A stretch of DNA of 64,000 nt from Pempheris klunzingeri (GCF_042242105.1 NC_092016.1:28659501-28723500); one strand, 5' to 3'; positions 50,420 to 62,760 are shown, numbered from the stretch's first letter. The notes: a model not told the origin generated them from the sequence alone. A program made the numbers and translations.

Positions 50420-50660
50420 TATCTGACTGATATTAACCTTTTATTTACGGCACTACCTGAGCTTTTTAATAAGTATCGCCATCAGCAGCACTAATTAGCA
50501 CTGAGAGGATTTAATCACTGAAGTCTCCGATCTCTCACATGTGAAATAAATGGAAATTGATGAACAGCTCAGCTCAAGAATGATTTGTTTTGTTCCGCAC
50601 GAAGTCATCTGAATAATTACCAGAGGAAGCGAAGACACTGAAAAAAGCAAAAGAGGGTGA
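50420..50660. promoter_or_regulatory. Candidate conserved non-coding element upstream of the foxl1 3' side
   Basis: A non-repetitive, AT-balanced block contains CACTAATTAGCAC (homeobox-type palindrome, about 50491-50503), GGATTTAATCAC and TTTATTTACGG (forkhead-like). It has no open frame of note. It lies 1.2 kb beyond the end of the foxl1 coding region. Regulatory role is inferred only. Confidence 0.25.
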
Positions 50661-51635
50661 AAAGGAGGCTTGGAGGCAGAAATGACGGCTGTTTTAAATC
50701 ATCATGCGACATCCCCAAAAGGATCGGACACCACAGAGCTACACATCGGAGAATGGCTTCAGAATCAAACTCTCATGTGATATTTTAGACTAGAAGTCCA
50801 AAGTGTCTTTACATTTTTGGAGTTGTGTTAATCGAATGTGAGCTGATATTGAAATTCTGGAATCCTGCCTTTGTTCCCTTAATGGTGATTTCTATTATCT
50901 CTCTGAAATCGATACGATTGCTGCACAGAAAATAGTCTCTCTAAATAGTATAAACAGTTTTCTCCACTAAATCCAGGATCTGAGACTGAATGAAGCTCGG
51001 TCCACTACAGCTGATGAACATCAGGAGCTTTATATTGGAAACTTTTGTCACTTTTAGTCATAAAAACATACAAAGAGGAACAAGTTTGGGTGACAGTCAA
51101 TTCAAATAGCAACAGTATTTCTGTTTATGTGTCATTTTATTACCATACTGAAATTCAGAGCAGAGTGGAATGTAAAAGAGCATTTGATTACATGAATGCA
51201 CAGTAAACCTTCTCCACCACAGGCAGGAGTCCTCACTGCGTTAACAAACAGTTTTACTGGAAGGGTTTTCATCATTATGAATGAAGAGATACATGAGTAT
51301 ACATACACGTTTACAAGAGCTCTCCCCTCAGCGTGACACTCACAGCATCCTCATTCACTCTTACCTTTTCTTTTCTTTGGTTGTCATTAAACTGTCACAG
51401 TCACAGACATAGAGGAGCAAAGGTTTAGGGAAATGTGGTGAAAATAACCACAAACATCATCATTAAGAAATGCCTAAAAATCCATCTAAAAGCCCTCCTG
51501 CTGCTCTTTTGCATCATCTGAACACCGCTGTGGATGATGAAGAACAGAGCAGTAAAGCTGTCTCAGAGTAACTTATCATGCAGAGCTAATTACAAATATC
51601 ACACCTTTACGCACCCGCGTGTCAAATAACGATGC

Positions 51636-52778
51636 TCATTTAAAATGCAGGACTTTGTCTGGGTAGGAGAAGGACACGTAAGAGCAGAAGGGGAATCCGA
51701 TCTGGTACAGCTGATGCGGCAGAGCACCGACGACCACAGACGAGCTGAGCGCGGCCCTCTGGCGCTCTGCGCATGTCTCCGTGGACAGACGGAGGATGCT
51801 GCCGCGCATTTCATCTTCACTTTTTGATAAGATGCTCTCAATGCTAAAGCCTTTCGATTTGTCCCTGCTAGACATGCTTCCTTTCGGATTGTCCTGCGCA
51901 AGTGCAGCCAAGTTGGTGTTTCCTGCGCAGCTGACTGCTCGGAGAGGACCCCGCTCTCTCTCGCAGAACGCCGAGCCTCTCTCCTCTGGCTCCCGGCGGA
52001 GGGACGCGCTCTGGAGATGCTCACCGGCCATCCACAGCGGAGCGTATTTTGGAGAGGGGAACGGCTCAGGCTGCGCGGCATCATGCTTCCTCCCGGTGGA
52101 CGCCAGGGTCCCTTGGTTTGATACTTTAAGTCTCTGTGGGGGGGGACTTTGCGGCTGTTCAACCTGATTAAAGTCGACAAGAACAGCGTTTGTGTCTGAC
52201 TGCGTCTCGATCCTCTCTGCGTCCCGCCTCGCTGGTTCCCACGAGGACTGAGCGTCCCCCCTGGGTGGCCCCGAGCCCTTGGTGCGCCTCTGTCCAGGGG
52301 CTTTGGAGTCCAGAATCTCCTGCCGGCACTTCGCCTTCCTCTTCCTCCGGCGGTAGTTGCCGTTCTCAAACATGTCCAGGCACTTGGTGTCCAGCGTCCA
52401 GTAGCTCCCTTTGCCGGGCCGGCCCTTCTCTCTGGGTACCTTGATGAAGCAGTCGTTCAGTGAGAGGTTGTGGCGGATGGAGTTCTGCCAGCCCTGCTTG
52501 TTGTCATGGTAAAAGGGGAACCGGTCCATGATGAACTGGTAGATGCCGCTAAGCGTCGCGCGCTGCTCTGGCGCGCTCTTGATGGCCATGGCGATGAGCG
52601 CGATGTAGCTGTAAGGCGGCTTCTGCGGGGGCTCCTGGCGGGCCGGCATGAAGCCCAAGCCGGCGGGCACGACCCCTCCGCTGTCCCCCCCGTACAAGTA
52701 GATCAGCGGGGGACCGGAGAGACTCAGGGCGGATGATGGCACTCCCAGCGACGGCAGGCGGCTGTGGAAGAGAGCCAT
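51636..52778 (-). CDS. foxl1: Forkhead transcription factor FoxL1
   Basis: Nuclear winged-helix DNA-binding protein; in vertebrates FoxL1 acts in gut and other mesenchyme as a regulator of Hedgehog and Wnt related signalling. The coding region is a single exon of 380 residues, as usual for FOXL1. The N-terminus has LIYLYG, shared with the family. The forkhead domain spans about residues 52-147, from [16 protein letters not shown] through [16 protein letters not shown] and [15 protein letters not shown] to [12 protein letters not shown] conserved C-terminal box, [12 protein letters not shown], lies near residue 310, and the end reads [11 protein letters not shown] then PDKVLHFK, matching the FOXL1 C-terminus. 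The start is the first ATG before this N-terminus. The coding region is much richer in GC than its surroundings. No foxc2 or foxf1 is seen nearby, although these neighbour FOXL1 in mammals. Confidence 0.97.
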   Translation of the reverse strand: MALFHSRLPSLGVPSSALSLSGPPLIYLYGGDSGGVVPAGLGFMPARQEPPQKPPYSYIALIAMAIKSAPEQRATLSGIYQFIMDRFPFYHDNKQGWQNSIRHNLSLNDCFIKVPREKGRPGKGSYWTLDTKCLDMFENGNYRRRKRKAKCRQEILDSKAPGQRRTKGSGPPRGDAQSSWEPARRDAERIETQSDTNAVLVDFNQVEQPQSPPPQRLKVSNQGTLASTGRKHDAAQPEPFPSPKYAPLWMAGEHLQSASLRREPEERGSAFCERERGPLRAVSCAGNTNLAALAQDNPKGSMSSRDKSKGFSIESILSKSEDEMRGSILRLSTETCAERQRAALSSSVVVGALPHQLYQIGFPFCSYVSFSYPDKVLHFK

Positions 52779-53120
52779 GACGCCGGAGTGTGTCCCGGGG
52801 AAAGTCGAGCCTGCTCCCGGAGCTCCTCTCCTCCAATGACTGGCTCCCCAGCCTCATGAGGGCCCCCAAAAGTTAATAACTGTTGTACTGTGTTATGTTG
52901 ACTTTGCACTGGGAAATAAATTGTCCATCATAAACAGTCGGTGGTGTTCTCAGCCCACCCACATTAATTAAAATTTCATTGCGCTGAAACTCCCTCATGT
53001 CCCCCTCCCCCTCTGCCCAACAGCCAATGAGGTGCCGGGTAATTCCCTCATCTGTTTATAGAATTAGTCGCTTGATAAGTCTGCCCACCCAGGTTGAATC
53101 AAGCTGTGTTTATTTGGAAA
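52779..53120 (-). promoter_or_regulatory. foxl1: foxl1 5' flank
   Basis: The segment upstream of the foxl1 start contains a minus-strand TATAAA at 53055-53060, an AT-rich TTAATTAAAATT block (about 52965-52977) and CCAAT-type sequence (AGCCAATGAGG on the plus strand near 53022-53032). Sequence composition falls quickly from GC-rich to AT-rich. The promoter position is an estimate. Confidence 0.4.
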
Positions 53121-53348
53121 AATTTCCGGGCACCCAATACATAAACTCACTGATGTGCTGTTTGAAATATCACGTCCCCCCCTGACGGAGGGTTGCTCAC
53201 ACAGAGAGAACAAGCAAACATTGCCGAGTCCTTTCTGGGAGTTGCTGTGGTTCTCTAAAATGAAAACAAAGTGTATAAAAGGGAAAATAACTGAAACTTT
53301 TTTTTTTTGTCAAACTCGTGTTGTTGCCTCCAGAACGGACGCAGACTG

Positions 53349-53349
<1 letters not shown>

Positions 53350-53401
<52 letters not shown>
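53350..53401. repeat. GT microsatellite upstream of foxl1
   Basis: About 24 GT units ending in GCGTGTGC, roughly 570 bases upstream of the foxl1 start codon. Confidence 0.9.
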
Positions 53402-53585
53402 GCAGCAAAGCTTCTCCCACCTCTAATCAAAGAGTGAGAGACTGAGGACTTGGTCATAATAAATACCACAGTAACACTGTTACAGCTACCACAGGGCTAC
53501 AGATATGTTAATCACAGGGAAAGCATTTCTTCCATTTTATTCTTATCATTGTTGTTATCAGGAGTAGAGGTGCTGCAGCAGTGTA

Positions 53586-55010
<1,425 letters not shown>

Positions 55011-55024
55011 TATGTATATACATA

Positions 55025-55728
55025 CACTACTCACAAAAAGTTAGGGATATTCAGCTTTCAGGTGAAATTTCAGGATGAACCTAAAATGCATTCTAACCTT
55101 TCCAGGTGAACTTAATGTGACCTTCTCTAAACCCTTGAATGCACATGTCCAACTGTTCAGTGTTTCAGTACTTTCTGCACCAGTTGCTGTTCTCTAACAA
55201 GAAGCTTAACAGCAACATTCACAACAGGTTTGATCCATGAATCCACCAATACATTTCCTGCTTCAGTTAGAATTGGTATTTAAACAGTCCTCCTCATCCT
55301 GCTGTTCACATTCTGACATCATGAGACCAAGACGACACCTAACAGTTGATCAGCAGCACCTCAACACTGGAGGCTTCAAACAGGAAGTCCTCAGACGGAG
55401 GTGTTCACTGAGCTTAGAGGGTCACAGAGTGTCATCAGGAGGTTGTAACAGTGATACAGAGACTGGAAGAGTCACAGAAAGGAGAGGAGTGGACGTCCTT
55501 TGGCCACATCCCAATTTATTGAGACACTGAAAATGTTTTGTTGTGGTATACCTACCACTGTTGTTAGATTTTCTTCAAATAAATTATTTAAGATGAATAC
55601 AACTACCATTGCATGCTTCTACTTAAATGCCCTACTTTCATGATATAATATCACTGTAGCATTCACTTTTTACATTTTCCATATATTTCACCTGAAAGTC
55701 AAATATCCCTAACTTTTTGTGAGTAGTG
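55025..55728 (+). mobile_element. 704-bp non-autonomous Tc1-like element
   Basis: Perfect terminal inverted repeats of 27 bases begin CACTACTCACAAAAAGTTAG, followed by a further similar stretch with CTTTCAGGTGAAAT. TA flanks both sides (55023-55024 and 55729-55730), the Tc1/mariner target duplication. Inside, a frame begins MRPRRHLTVDQQ at 55321, the start of a Tc1-type transposase, but it soon runs into unrelated or deleted sequence and stops. The near-perfect ends suggest a fairly recent insertion mobilised in trans. It lies 14 bases from the previous Tc1-like element. Confidence 0.85.
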
Positions 55729-56404
55729 TACATATATATGTATACATATATATACTTTCCCCAACTTGCTCCTGAAGCAGCTTCAGTGTGTGAACGTGTG
55801 TGAAAGAACACTCTCCTGCAACTCAGATTTCTCCTGAATGAATGATGTGTGAACGGTGAACTGTGCTTACATACAAATACATTTACATTTACACTCTATT
55901 AGTCTTTGACATGTTACTCACATCTCATGAGGACAGCTGACTCTTTGGGGAAAATTAGTCACAATTCGTGTATACAAGTGATCAAAAGTCACAATTAGAT
56001 ATTGTTCTGTTTTAAGGGGTCACAAGCCATTGGTTTCTTCTAGTGAATTCGTCTTTTGCTGCGGTGACACATGTTCCCCAGCGTGGGATCAGGTGATGGT
56101 TTATCTTTATCTTTTTATCTTAAAAACATAAAGATGTCTTCCTTTCATGACTGGTTCCTCAGTGGTCCCGTGCAGCTCCCGGGGCCCTGGGTATTTGCTG
56201 GTTCTGGACACAAAGTGGAGCAAAGTTTGACAAGATTTGGTCATTATTCTAAATAATTAGAAGTGAGTGAGTTTGAGTTTGAACAAGCTGATGTAAATGA
56301 TCACAGCAGCTCATTTCATAAAGGTACATCAGTCTAGATTCCATTAGATTAGGACAGGGAAGTTCTAGAGCTGACATGATTATCTAAATGGTAAATGTTC
56401 TGTA

Positions 56405-56525
56405 TTTCTACTTTTTCTTTCACACACATTCAGGAGCAGGTTGGGGTTCAGTGTCTTGCCCAAGGACACTTGGACATGCTGACTCATAGCTGGGATCAAA
56501 CCATGATGAATTCATTCATCGAGCG
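56405..56525 (-). repeat. SINE-like repeat, diverged copy
   Basis: CATTCAGGAGCAGGTTGGGG, TCAGTGTCTTGCCCAAGGAC and ACTTGGACATGCTGACTCAT then GGGATCAAACC match the body of the family also present at 1326-1478, in the same orientation. Confidence 0.55.
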
Positions 56526-58721
56526 AAGACGCCCAGCAGTAGCTAGTTCCACCTTCTCACATGTGAGAATGTGCTGCGTTTCTCTTCACACCTTTGTAAA
56601 TACACGTATGATCTTGTTTTGGAGGCAAAAACCTGCTTCGGGCCACATCGTCTATTCACACGCACACATCATGAGCCTGTCGCTCATTCCAAATCTGCCT
56701 TACACAAGTCATCGACACTGTTTAGCAACATTATCTCTCCATAGACTCAGTGACCTCAGATTGTCTGAGTGCCAAATAGGTTGCGATCTTTTGATTAACC
56801 CTCTCATGCATAGAGGTCACTACAGTGTACAGCTATTCAAAAGCTTGTATATTCATGAGTTTTGATGACATAGTTGCACATCAGCCACTACAACGGATGC
56901 TATTGCATCATCTCATCCACTGTGTGTAACCAAGATGGTCGACAGACAGCCAGAAACACCAATTTGTCCTTTTTTCAGTTCAAACCTTCTACAAAAAGAA
57001 ACCCTTGCAGGTAAGAAAAATATGGGGACATAAAGTAACATCTAAGGAGTCGTGCATTTGCTAAATTTTGCAAGTATTGATTTTATATTGGGAGGAAATT
57101 ATGATTAATCACATGTCCACTGAAATGTACATCATGCATCACTGACTGTATTTCAACTACTGGACGTGTAAATATATCTTCATAAAATATGGGTTGAAAA
57201 AAATAAAGTTCAAATCTTGTTTTTCATGCCTAAAGATGAATAAAAACACTTAGTAAAGAAATAGTAATAATAATAATTCATGCATGAAAGGGTTAAACAC
57301 AACATTAATATTCACCATGTGAACACAGTAGAAACTGACGATGGCCATTAAGACAAGACCTTTACATCATAATGCAGGAGGCACTTATACGAGCAATTTG
57401 AAGTTGAGTGTCAGTTAATCGTATAACATAAGACTATGAGCTGACAACGTGCAATCTTACAATATCTTTCGGCTTTTATACGTTTTGTTCAGCAAAACCA
57501 GCGACCTGGACAGGAACCAACAGTGAAGATATTTGTTATTTGCAGCCCATCTGCTCTCATCTCCCTCGCCCATTCGACCTTTGTTATCCTACCCACCTCA
57601 TCCTACTTTTCCAAATACGTTCCTCACAGTTCCTTTTTGCTCTCCAACAACAAAGATACACAATTACACTACACATGCTTAAATGATTAAATGAAAAGAT
57701 ACCGAGCAGTATCTAGCTCACAGTAACCCAGCTGACAGTTGTATATTCTAGATAATGATGCCGTATCGCCGTTGAACAAAATGAACCGTGGTGTTTTAAT
57801 TGTCCTTTGAGAAGCTGCAGGCAGGAGCTGAGGACTGTATTGCCTTACAAGGACAACGTGGATAGTGTATTATTTGTAGATGTGAGCATGATGCTTTATA
57901 TTATGTATTTTCCTGTTTATAGGTCAAAGGAGGATTGTAACAACTTTACAAGTGCGCACAGCTGGCTCCTGCTTACATTAGGGGTTTGGAGCTTTCAGCG
58001 CATAAACTCAGAAGTCGGTCTTTTCTCTGTGTCTCTTTCAGCAGACGGTGATTCATTAGCAAATGAAACTAAACTAACATGCAAGTATTAGATGTGTACA
58101 GGCCACATTAAGCAGGATTTGGCATTTTCAAAGGACATCTGCTGAAAAGTTCTTTCCATCCATACTGCAGAGGACACATTTAGGGATGTGTGTTAATGCA
58201 GGCTGTGCGCTAGACATGAACCTACGGTGGGAGAAGTTCTTCAGAGGGCTATGAACCACTTATTCCAGTGTCAAGGTTATGGCCTTGAAGATGCATAAAC
58301 TGAAGTGAGTTAATAAAATTGTAATTGTGTTCGACATTCAGGAGCATTCGTTCACTAAACTCCATCCTGTACAAACATCCTTGGATCTTGATCTGATCAT
58401 TTATGTAACACAACTTACACGTACATGAACGACATTAATCAATCAGTCCTAAGATTCATTCATAGATCGTGTGATTGATCAGCCCAGAGTGTCACCACTC
58501 ACTGTACCTTCTACGTGCGTGTACAGGTGTGGCGACCGAACTCTGCCGTTTCCAACCTCTTAATAAATATAAAAATGCACGATATGAGAGGCAAGCAGTC
58601 CATCAACGTCCCCACAAGCTGACTTGCAGAGAAAGACCTTACAGAACCTGAACTTCCCCACATGGTGCTGCATGTAGTTATCCTAAAGATCCCCCTCAGA
58701 CAACTTTTAGACAAGTCATGT

Positions 58722-58905
58722 CAATCAATCAATCAATCTTTATTTATAGAGCGCCAATTCATAACAGCATTATCTCAAGACTCTTTCCATAAAGAGCAAG
58801 TCTAGACCAAACTCTTTAATTAGAGAGAGACCCAACGATTCAGGAATTCAACATTAAGGATTCAAGAATCCCCACATGAGCAGCATCAGATATTAGATTG
58901 TGTGA
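58722..58905 (+). repeat. Dispersed repeat, copy 3 of 3
   Basis: Starts TCAATCAATCAATCTTTATT, continues TATAGAGCGCCAATTCATAA, ATCTCAAGACTCTTTCCATA, ACGATTCAGGAATTCAACAT and CCACATGAGCAGCATCAGAT. It breaks off before the GGAAGAAACC end seen in the other copies. Confidence 0.85.
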
Positions 58906-59591
58906 GGCCCATTCATACTTTGCACTAATTCACTGTTGCTTTGGCGCACGCATGCACACACACACACTTTTGTGTGACTGAGCTTACAATTTCTCCATCC
59001 ACTGGTATTTTCTGATAGTTTCACAATATGTAACTTGCAATTATTGGAATTAATGACTTAATGTATTATTACAACTATTACAACAATCACTTTGTCACTT
59101 TAGTAATTTTCAGTCACCTCCATTAAAACCAGAACCTTCACCCTAACTCTGCACTGAACCTCTCAACTTCATCCCATCATTAATCAGTATTAAAGTGTGT
59201 CTGGTATTTAGTGGCATCTTCTGCACAAATCAAAAACTGATTTGCTCTCATAAAGTACTTTAGTTTATTGTGTGTTATGTTGTACAGAGTGTTTACTTGC
59301 TTGTCAAAGTTTGTTCTGAAAGATCTACGGTTAGCACATTAGCATTCTTCCTAGCATGAACTGAAAATGATCCCCTCTCAGCCCTATGGACTGTTTGAGC
59401 ATCTTTCGGCTGACCGTACTGGTTTTGCAGTCTGCAACCTCACTGCACATCACTGTCAGCAACATTGTTTCCAGCTCTTTGTACACCGTCACTGATAGCA
59501 AACAAAAATAATTCACACAGATTATTTTTTATCCCAAATTCAATAAACAGCTCAATGAAATGAACATAACACTATTTCACAGTGAAAATAT

Positions 59592-59597
59592 TTTATT
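59592..59597 (-). terminator. acd: Poly(A) signal of acd
   Basis: AATAAA on the minus strand, about 110 bases after the acd stop codon. This is the expected position for the 3' end of that transcript. Confidence 0.6.
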
Positions 59598-59708
59598 TTA
59601 CAAACTTTCTACCTGTACCTTACAAAACAGAGTCAGTACACAGAGCGACACTACGTCAGGGGACATTGTAAGATCCAACAAGCTTAACTGCATTTCAACA
59701 TTTTGAAC

Positions 59709-61538
59709 CTAAAGTGAAGTGACATCGGTCCTGTCGGACGATGTTTGATTGGAGGTTACTGATGTGTTGATGAGTGGATTATCGGTCTGCTTTGGAACAA
59801 CAAGATACCTCACCGCCCAGTGCAGCAAGGAATCAGAAACACTGAACCGACTGAAGTCCTGCAAATTGTTTCCAGACACTTGGTAAAAGTAAGAGAACAG
59901 CCTGCCGTCGCTGTGAACAGTGGGAGTCTTTCTCAACGCACTCCCTACGGTTCGGCCCTGTCGGCCACTGCTGCTGCCCTCCTCAGCCGGGCTGTCAAAC
60001 AGCCACGATGGAGGGCTCCCAGTGATCCAAGCTTCCTGCTCTTCCTCATCCGCTAAGGTGGTGAGCTCTCCTGGTGCTGGCTCACTACTCTTTCTCTTTC
60101 TATACCTTCGCTCGACGATCTTCTCCGTGTCCTTGTCCAAACTCTGTCCTTCTTGGTCCAAGGCCAAAGGATTTAATTGTGCTGTGTCAGTGCAGTCTTC
60201 ATCTGTGGCAGGCAGCAGGTTCAACAGCCTGATAAACGGTTCCTGACTCACAGAAGTTGAAGGACCGGCAGTGACGGGGAGGCTAGTAGACTGCGGCGGT
60301 TTTTGGTATGGCAGGAGGTAGCTGTGCTCTTCCTTGCTGTGCTCCAATGTCTTCCAGGATTCCTTTGAGCCATGGACAGGATGTTGCACGCTGGTTAGGA
60401 TCGCAGCACGATCGTGCTTGGATTCAGCATCGGTGGGATTGTGTGTTGAGCTGGCTGGTTTCGCTTCTGGGGATGCATCGGGGGATGAGGATGTGTCACA
60501 CGGTGGAGGAAAAATGTCCCAAGGATTGGACAATGTTCTGATGTCGCTGTCGACCATCCCTGTGATCACGTCTGCATGCAGCAAGCTGTCCTCCACGGGA
60601 AGAGGTGGGTTCTCACTGGCATCGCCGTCTGTCACTGTAACTGCTGCCGTGGCTATTTGTCTCCCTGCATCACCAACGGAGGGCTGAGGGGTGTCTGGAG
60701 GTTTGCAGACTGCAGCACCAATAGCTTTTGCAGCACAAAGCCCGCTTGGTGACCTGCTTCCAGCATTCTGTGGTGTTTGTAGCTGCCGAGCATCTTCCTC
60801 TGAGATGAGAAGACACTTTATGGGGGCAGTAAAACATTTCACTCCCTTGCATCTGACCCTGTCAACATCCCAGCTCGTGGCGGTAAATGTATCTGAGTGG
60901 GTCGGTGATGAGGCAGGCATTGAGGTGGAGGGTTGCAGGCTCACAGGGTGTCTGCCGGCTATCCCCAGCCTCTCCCTTACATCCTCCAGCACAGCCTGCA
61001 GACAGTCGTGTTGCCACTCCCCCAGTAGCTCCGATAGGTCGAACCCACACTGGCTCTGCTGGGAGTCCTGCGTCTCCTGACCCAGCAGGGCCCTCCACGT
61101 CTTGCAGATCTTCAGCCGGATGGAGGGCAGCGTTGTGCAGCAAGGGGTGCCGTCCTTAACTGGACCGGCCGCAGTCGTGGCCAGCTCCCCAACTGATAAG
61201 AAGAATCTGCATTTAGTCTGTTCGGGGGCCATGTGAAACTGCAGCCGGTAGTCCTTAATGCACACTGTGGAATTGACCAGACTAGTGAAACACTCGCGGT
61301 CCTCCTGCTCCTGTAGAAGCTCCCAGGCTGATGCTGTAAGAATGGCAGGGATCTGGAGCAACCCGTCGGACAGGAAGAGCAGTCCTGTGGGACCCTCAGA
61401 GCCCAGGGCCTGGGTCTGAGACATCTCACCCACCCCGATCACATGTGCCTTCAGCCTGCTGCTCTCTGCCTGGCCGCCATAGCCCAGGATCACACTCTCT
61501 ATCCACGGGGACGGTCTGCCCCGATCAGGCCGAGGCAT
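59709..61538 (-). CDS. acd: Shelterin subunit TPP1 (ACD)
   Basis: TPP1 bridges POT1 on telomeric single-stranded DNA to TIN2 and recruits telomerase through its OB-fold. The frame extends to a GTG at 61553, but the first ATG is at 61538, giving 609 residues starting MPRPDRGRPSPWIES. The OB-fold spans about residues 10-170: PWIESVILGYGG, LLFLSDGLLQIPAIL, CRFFLSVGEL and the helix QCGFDLSELLGEWQHDCL, in the order found in vertebrate TPP1. A long serine/proline-rich middle follows, where the POT1-binding segment should lie. The C-terminus has a basic patch, SPPSWLFDSP and, near the end, SLLHWAVRYLV, which resembles the TIN2-binding helix of TPP1. The whole coding region lies in one exon, unlike the human gene. 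It is longer than human TPP1 because of the linker. Confidence 0.9.
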   Translation of the reverse strand: MPRPDRGRPSPWIESVILGYGGQAESSRLKAHVIGVGEMSQTQALGSEGPTGLLFLSDGLLQIPAILTASAWELLQEQEDRECFTSLVNSTVCIKDYRLQFHMAPEQTKCRFFLSVGELATTAAGPVKDGTPCCTTLPSIRLKICKTWRALLGQETQDSQQSQCGFDLSELLGEWQHDCLQAVLEDVRERLGIAGRHPVSLQPSTSMPASSPTHSDTFTATSWDVDRVRCKGVKCFTAPIKCLLISEEDARQLQTPQNAGSRSPSGLCAAKAIGAAVCKPPDTPQPSVGDAGRQIATAAVTVTDGDASENPPLPVEDSLLHADVITGMVDSDIRTLSNPWDIFPPPCDTSSSPDASPEAKPASSTHNPTDAESKHDRAAILTSVQHPVHGSKESWKTLEHSKEEHSYLLPYQKPPQSTSLPVTAGPSTSVSQEPFIRLLNLLPATDEDCTDTAQLNPLALDQEGQSLDKDTEKIVERRYRKRKSSEPAPGELTTLADEEEQEAWITGSPPSWLFDSPAEEGSSSGRQGRTVGSALRKTPTVHSDGRLFSYFYQVSGNNLQDFSRFSVSDSLLHWAVRYLVVPKQTDNPLINTSVTSNQTSSDRTDVTSL

Positions 61539-61633
61539 GCTGACGGTGTTCACCCCGAGTGTCTCCAGTTAGGTCCGCCAGCCAAGCATATACGATGCTC
61601 AGTGGTTCTTTCCTCACAACATCACCGTGGGAG

Positions 61634-61724
61634 CTAGAAACGAAAGACACATCAGCTGTGAGGCCTTGTAACATTATAAAATCCTACTTTGTTGGTTCAA
61701 CACGACACATTGTGGTTGACTCAC
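61634..61724 (-). other. acd: Probable 91-base intron in the acd 5' UTR
   Basis: On the minus strand a strong donor, CCG/GTGAGTCA, ends at 61724 and an acceptor, TTTCGTTTCTAG, ends at 61634. Splicing would join a non-coding first exon (from about 61870) to the coding exon 95 bases before the ATG. An alternative donor (AAG/GTAACAG) lies near 61824. Position and consensus support it, but no transcript was seen. Confidence 0.5.
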
Positions 61725-61859
61725 CGGAAGAAACATTACCTAACTTAAATCTCCACCACGCACAGTTTGACAGCTAGCACACAGAACAGAAGCCTAGCCG
61801 ACACACGTAGCCACAGCGCTGTTACCTTCTGTGCTCCTGCGCAATGCTTCATAATATGT

Positions 61860-62640
61860 GTGTTTGTCCAAAGTTATGGCGGCGACGGTTGTTTCAAGCT
61901 ACCGAGAGATAACAGGAGATAAAGTGAAGATGAGTTTTCCTTCAAACTAAAAGCGCAAATGTTAGTCTCTGCACTGCTGCGCATATGCACAGGAATACAC
62001 ACGGTAAAAGTAAGATCTTCAAATTCGTTATTTATTTTACTTATATATATTGTTAAAAAGCTTATCAACACTATACGAATTCGTCTAAATCGTCTAACTC
62101 ACAACCGGAAACACTGTTTGCTAGTACTCTCTGTGGTTTCCGCTTCCTCTATTGGCCCCGTACCGCTCCTTTTTATTTTTCACTTGTTACAGCCATTTCG
62201 AAACGTAGACAATGAACTTCATGAAGGCATTATTTGTTTTGGTTTACAAAGATAGATTGCACAAAGTTGCTGATGCATTATAACTAACGTACTTTGCACT
62301 AACAATTTATCCACAACTCTGTTTGCACACAGGTTGCTCTTAAAGTGTTGGTACGCTGTCCATGTACACACTTTCCGCCTTAGCCGGTGATGCGTTCAAA
62401 TACCAGATGAAATCTGCGTTTCACTCGTCTGTGCTACTCAAGGGCGTGTTCTCGCCCACCATGTTAGAAGTAACCAAGACTGAGCTGTCTTGGCTATTAT
62501 AAAAGCTTTACCACTCAATGGTTCCTAGGTGAATATATTTGTTAATCGTTTATGTGTATTTGATCGGGTAAGTGTACCATACAATATATTTGAACATGTT
62601 ATGTTGCGTTTCCAATATTTCCTGCGTCTTTGAATACAGC
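61860..62640. promoter_or_regulatory. Divergent acd/gan promoter region
   Basis: acd (minus) and gan (plus) start within about 0.8 kb of each other. The interval has ETS-type words CCGGAA (62104-62109) and TTTCCGCTTCC (62137-62147), a CCAAT box in inverted form (ATTGG, 62151-62155) and, nearer gan, a TATA-like TATAAAAG at 62498-62505. GGGCGTGTTCTCGCCC near 62441-62456 is a small hairpin. Which motifs serve which gene is not known. Confidence 0.5.
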
Positions 62641-62760
62641 ACAATAAAGGTGTTCAGGACCACTTACAACATTCTCGCATGGGGTGTTCCGTGTCGCTCC
62701 ATGAGCAGATAGCTTCACCCTGTGCCCGTAGAAAAGACAGACGCGTTTCGTAGTCTTAAG
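62640..62760 (+). other. gan: Probable 5' UTR exon of gan
   Basis: A strong donor, CTTAAG/GTAAGA, follows position 62760. A matching acceptor, TTTCTGTGTTTCCAG, ends at 63297, 12 bases before the gan ATG. The exon start is unknown; 62640 is an estimate. Confidence 0.5.

Larger units (their letters stand above)
55740..59580. other. Intergenic region between transposons and acd
   Basis: No supported gene. It contains a SINE-like copy (56405-56525), a dispersed repeat copy (58722-58905), short CA and AT runs, and otherwise AT-rich sequence. No promoter or conserved-looking block stands out. Confidence 0.6.

Noticed and set aside
51599-52369. 256-codon minus-strand frame overlapping foxl1
   Set aside because: Shadow frame of the GC-rich foxl1 coding region; the forkhead frame is the real one.
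60334-61159. Plus-strand and alternative minus-strand frames opposite acd
   Set aside because: Shadows of the acd exon; none resembles a protein.
61539-61553. Upstream GTG as acd start
   Set aside because: Nuclear vertebrate genes use ATG in nearly all cases; ATG at 61538 follows directly and retains the conserved PWIES region.
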